From: an uncultured Candidatus Puniceispirillum sp.
GTDB lineage: Bacteria > Pseudomonadota > Alphaproteobacteria > Puniceispirillales > Puniceispirillaceae
NCBI GenBank assembly: GCA_905182545.1
Contig: CAJJBY010000013.1
Span: 1 to 49,889, forward strand
DNA length: 49,889 nucleotides
Reading direction: 5' to 3'
Shown: positions 47,307 through 49,889 of the stretch, piece after piece
Position numbering within the stretch: the stretch's first letter is position 1
Layout: every line of letters begins with the position of its first letter
The notes under the pieces: model-generated
The model's database searches: none
What the model saw: only the letters and a program-made list of their open reading frames with translations
Told to the model about the DNA's origin: nothing
Position numbers and translations under genes: made by a program

Positions 47307-47741
47307 TTAGTCGTCTTCGATTAAACGCTTGCCAAGAAGGTGAACAGGTTCAATCGCGTAGCCAAGCTGCTGGTAGAATTCGACAACCTTGTCATTATCG
47401 GTTCTGACGCAAAAATTGATCTTTGGACAGCCAACCGATATCAGCAATCGTTCAGCCTCGGCCATCAAAATCTTGCCATAAGCCTGCACCCGAATGATCA
47501 GGGTCGACAGCAAGATAATTAATGCTGCCCCGATGCCCACTCATAGCCAATCATGATTGAGGCCATAAGAACCCCATCAATTTGTCCAATCAGAAATTTG
47601 CCTGTTCTGATCACTGTTTTTGCGCGCAATATCTTTTTCCGGATTATTCCAACTACGGGTAAGGCCACATTTTTCCCATAGGGCGATCACATGGTCGCTT
47701 TGATCATCCATAAATTCAGAAATTTTCACCAGTTTAGACAT
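47307..47741 (-). pseudogene. GNAT acetyltransferase (YpeA-like), three frameshifts
   Basis: The pieces in order: SDHVIALWEKCGLTRSWNNP and EKDIARK; then (one A too many in a five-A run) TVIRTGKFLIGQIDGVLMAS; then (one extra base near 47537) GHRGSINYLAVDPDHSGAGL; then (extra T) YGKILMAEAERLL to VVEFYQQLGYAIE. Joined, they make a standard GNAT N-acetyltransferase of about 145 residues. The target is unknown. Each lesion is one base, so an error-rich assembly could explain all three, but the neighbours are broken as well. Confidence 0.75.
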
Positions 47742-47860
47742 GGGCAACGTCTTTCAATCACGCTAGACGGTGATCCGTAACAGGTTTTTATCGCCGTTTC
47801 AATGTTTCAAAATTGCCTGATAAATTGAAAACACCTGTTAGAATCCAGATCATCTTTTGC

Positions 47861-48403
47861 TTAGGGCAGCGCACCATGCGTCAATTTTAGCGCAGGCGAT
47901 AATGCGGCATGGGCAGGCGATGTTGATGGCAAGCCAATAATTTCAACATCAGCAAGCAATTCCTTATCTAGCTTATCGGCAAAAGATGGTATGACCAAAC
48001 GACGCCAATAATCAAAGGCCGCGAGCCATTCAGGCAAATTCGATTAATCTGGGGATAGGCTGACAATAATTTACAAAATCATTGCATTTTGCATCGCGAA
48101 TTGTTGCATCCGATGATGCCTTGCGGCTGCATGATGCCAAAACATCCCACAGCCCGATATGCGCATCATTTAACGCCGCCAGCCGCGCTTGTAAGGCGCG
48201 TTTCGGTCAATGTGAAACGCCGTCTCGACGCAATCCCAAAACAAATTCCGCGGATGCGCGTAATATTCGGCTTCCTTTTGCGAGATTGCCCCTGGCATCC
48301 TTCCAAGCACCAGAATCTGGCAGGATACACTAATCTCAGGCGCAAGGGCTGAAATGACGGTTTGACGTAACATGCGATTGCCCTCCAGTTGGTAAAGCTT
48401 CAT
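47861..48403 (-). pseudogene. DNA-deoxyinosine glycosylase-like protein, three frameshifts
   Basis: Uracil-DNA-glycosylase-superfamily protein. QILVLGRMPGAIS and EAEYYAHPRNLFWD give the first part (the normal motif is LGSMPG); then, after a missing A near 48190, ARLAALNDAHIGLWDVLASC; after a missing T, AYPQINRICLNG; after a missing G, AFDYWRRLV and the terminal LPSTSPAHA motif. The family removes hypoxanthine or uracil from DNA. Corrected, it is about 180 residues and complete. The stop is at 47861. Confidence 0.75.
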
Positions 48404-48404
48404 G

Positions 48405-48560
48405 AGCAGATTATATTAGCATTAAACTTTGAAATATTAACATTTGTTTTTATTAATTATATATATTTAAACTGAAATTTGGTTAATCTACTGAAAAAAA
48501 GGACTATAATTTATCTATATTTTTGTTTATTTTTCAATAATCTACTTACAATTTGTCTAT
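48405..48560. other. Very AT-rich spacer
   Basis: Bases 48405-48560 are dominated by A and T (under about 20% G+C by eye), in sharp contrast with everything around. No gene is supported; short frames through it are low-complexity. It may be a promoter/curved-DNA region or the scar of an insertion between the broken glycosylase and EamA genes. Confidence 0.5.
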
Positions 48561-48574
48561 CCAGAGAAAGCAAG

Positions 48575-49422
48575 CTATGTATAATGGCCAGCCCCACTCA
48601 TTTCGGCCAGTGTAATCATTTGCCCAAAAGGATAGCATTAAACAAAATTGATGATGGCAGGATTGATGATCGTGCAATTCAGAAGATTGCCAGCGCCCGT
48701 TCTTTCGAAGAATCTTGAAATAGAGAAAACAAGCACTCACCGAACAGAATAAGGCAAATGCCAGCTGCATATTGAATGATCCAAGAAATTCAGTGACACC
48801 AACTCATCAAAATGGAATGCGAGAGGCATAGGGCGTTAGAATAAGGGCGCTCATCACCAGCATCCCCGCTGCCGCAGTCACGGGCGACATCGACTGCATC
48901 TTTAATTTTTGCCCAAATACCTGCCAAAGCGCATGAATTGGTTGCCAACAAAATAAGAAATTTGCCACTGTTGCCATCATAAAGCTGACAAATATTTTGA
49001 TAGCCGATCGCCGTGGTGACACCAACAACTCCAATCTAGGCGCCAACCACGCGGTGGATTGTTAATGTTTCAGTGCGGCACAAGCGCTGACCGCCAGAAC
49101 AATCATCACAAAAGCGGTATTTGCATTTAAAATAGAGGCAAGTCCGCCAGTTGTTGTGTGCTGGCCAATGGTGATCAACAGAAACGGAACCACATTATTC
49201 AAAAGCGCCATGATGATAAGCGTGACGATGGTTTCGGCCGACCAGTCAAAGGCGGTTTTTTTCATTAAAACATAGGCCAACAGGAAAAACGCGCCAATCG
49301 CCACCCTTAGATAAACAATCGATAAAGGGGCTGAGATAGCCAAGAAGCAGCTCGACAAGAACAAAGCTCATGCCCCATAGAATGCCAACCGATATCACCA
49401 AAGCCCAATCAGCGTTTTTCAT
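48575..49422 (-). pseudogene. EamA/DMT-family exporter, heavily broken
   Basis: Order of pieces: KNADWALVISVGILWGMSF; a frameshift after LLGYLSPF; IVYLRVAIGAFFLLAYVLM through NNVVPFLLITIGQ and TTGGLASILNANTAF; a shift to ETLTIHRVVGA, an in-frame TAG, IGVVGVTTAIGYQN; a shift near MSPVTAAAGMLVMSALIL; and a degraded end with NLLNCTIINPAIINFV followed by TAA. At least four frameshifts and two stops make this a true pseudogene. The pattern NNxxPF...TGGxASIxNANTAF matches the exporter in the accessory module at 3968-4878. Confidence 0.8.
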
Positions 49423-49770
49423 CAAACCCACCCCCAAAGGCACTCGGGCTTGTCCAAGCGCTGGCTTATGTCATATCCAGCCAGCTTTTAATCCACAAAG
49501 CCCACCATATCATAGGTTCATAGATGGATGCCCAAATAGTATGGGGCAACCTCTATGCGCCAGCCCATATAAGGTAGCCTGCGGGCAGACTTCCCGCTAA
49601 ATTGCAGCCGCCATTTGCCGGTTGCTTCACCTGATTGGTAAAAAGCGCCATCCGATCAGATGAGTAAATCGCTGGCTTTATGGCTGATGCAGGCTTGTTA
49701 CAGGAATCCGTTAAAATGGCTTAGAACAGAAGCCCTAGGCCTTTAAATCACCGCTGATAGGAGAAACGCA
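49423..49770. other. Gap without recognised gene
   Basis: I see no supported coding sequence, RNA or repeat in this stretch. Its last 15 bases contain TAGGAG, the ribosome binding site of the next gene, so its right part probably includes that gene's promoter. Confidence 0.5.
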
Positions 49771-49889
49771 ATGACATTAATTCGGGCTTTGGATCGGTCA
49801 GATTTTGACAATTGGCTGGATGTTTACCGCTTTTACGCCGACCATTATGAAACAGACCTGACTGACGACGGCATCGCAACAACATGGGC
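49771..49889 (+). CDS. GNAT-family N-acetyltransferase, N-terminal fragment
   Basis: 39 codons before the window ends. MTLIRALDRSDFDNWLDVYR then FYADHYETDLTDDG matches the usual opening of GNAT acetyltransferases of the type IRxLxxxDxxxWLxLW. A TAGGAG site eight bases upstream supports the ATG. The substrate cannot be told from this fragment. Confidence 0.7.
   Translation, partial: MTLIRALDRSDFDNWLDVYRFYADHYETDLTDDGIATTW

Noticed and set aside
48479-48770. Short frames in and near the AT-rich spacer
   Set aside because: Low-complexity sequence, or pieces of the broken EamA gene in the wrong frame.

Overview
The window looks like a chromosome piece of a marine-type alphaproteobacterium. The purine order purB-purC-purS-purQ-purL followed by bolA and a monothiol glutaredoxin, the class II DAHP synthase, the glutamine-dependent NAD synthase and the split PurS/PurQ/PurL enzyme all fit Alphaproteobacteria. 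My guess is the SAR116 (Puniceispirillum-like) group, but this rests on gene content and moderate base composition, not on a search.

Bases 1 to about 6650 are accessory DNA. The C-terminal end of a tyrosine integrase is followed by a 5.8-kb module bounded by two perfect 90-bp inverted repeats (643-732 and 6556-6645), each with a tRNA-3'-end-like 16-mer just outside. Inside, genes all on the + strand (Crp-type regulator, homocysteine S-methyltransferase-like enzyme, BLUF blue-light sensor, EamA exporter, fumarylacetoacetase-family enzyme, truncated membrane protein) are separated at several junctions by related repeat elements. This is the most unusual part of the window.

From 6.65 to 47.3 kb the genes are ordinary core functions: cold-shock protein; mtnN-apt; rhomboid protease; CinA-type domain; methionine aminopeptidase; damaged radC; the purine/bolA/glutaredoxin operon; ABM monooxygenase; rpsD; trmJ-cimA; gltX-cysS; nadE and nicotinate phosphoribosyltransferase; DAHP synthase; glutathione reductase; acetoacetyl-CoA synthetase; an EamA transporter; cytochrome c' and cytochrome b561; a DNA-repair pair (AlkA-like glycosylase, SRAP protein); Sua5; an FAD-linked oxidase; DUF924; and an envelope group (GT9, GT4, lptD). 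From 47.3 to 49.4 kb three neighbouring genes (GNAT, DNA-deoxyinosine glycosylase, EamA) are broken several times. The window ends in the start of another GNAT gene.

Across the whole window many genes, including ones expected to be essential (purL, lptD), carry single-base frameshifts that mostly sit in short mononucleotide runs. Their number and position suggest sequencing or assembly error as the main cause, although in-frame stops in radC, the 31.4-kb gene and the 48.6-kb EamA gene point to some real decay.
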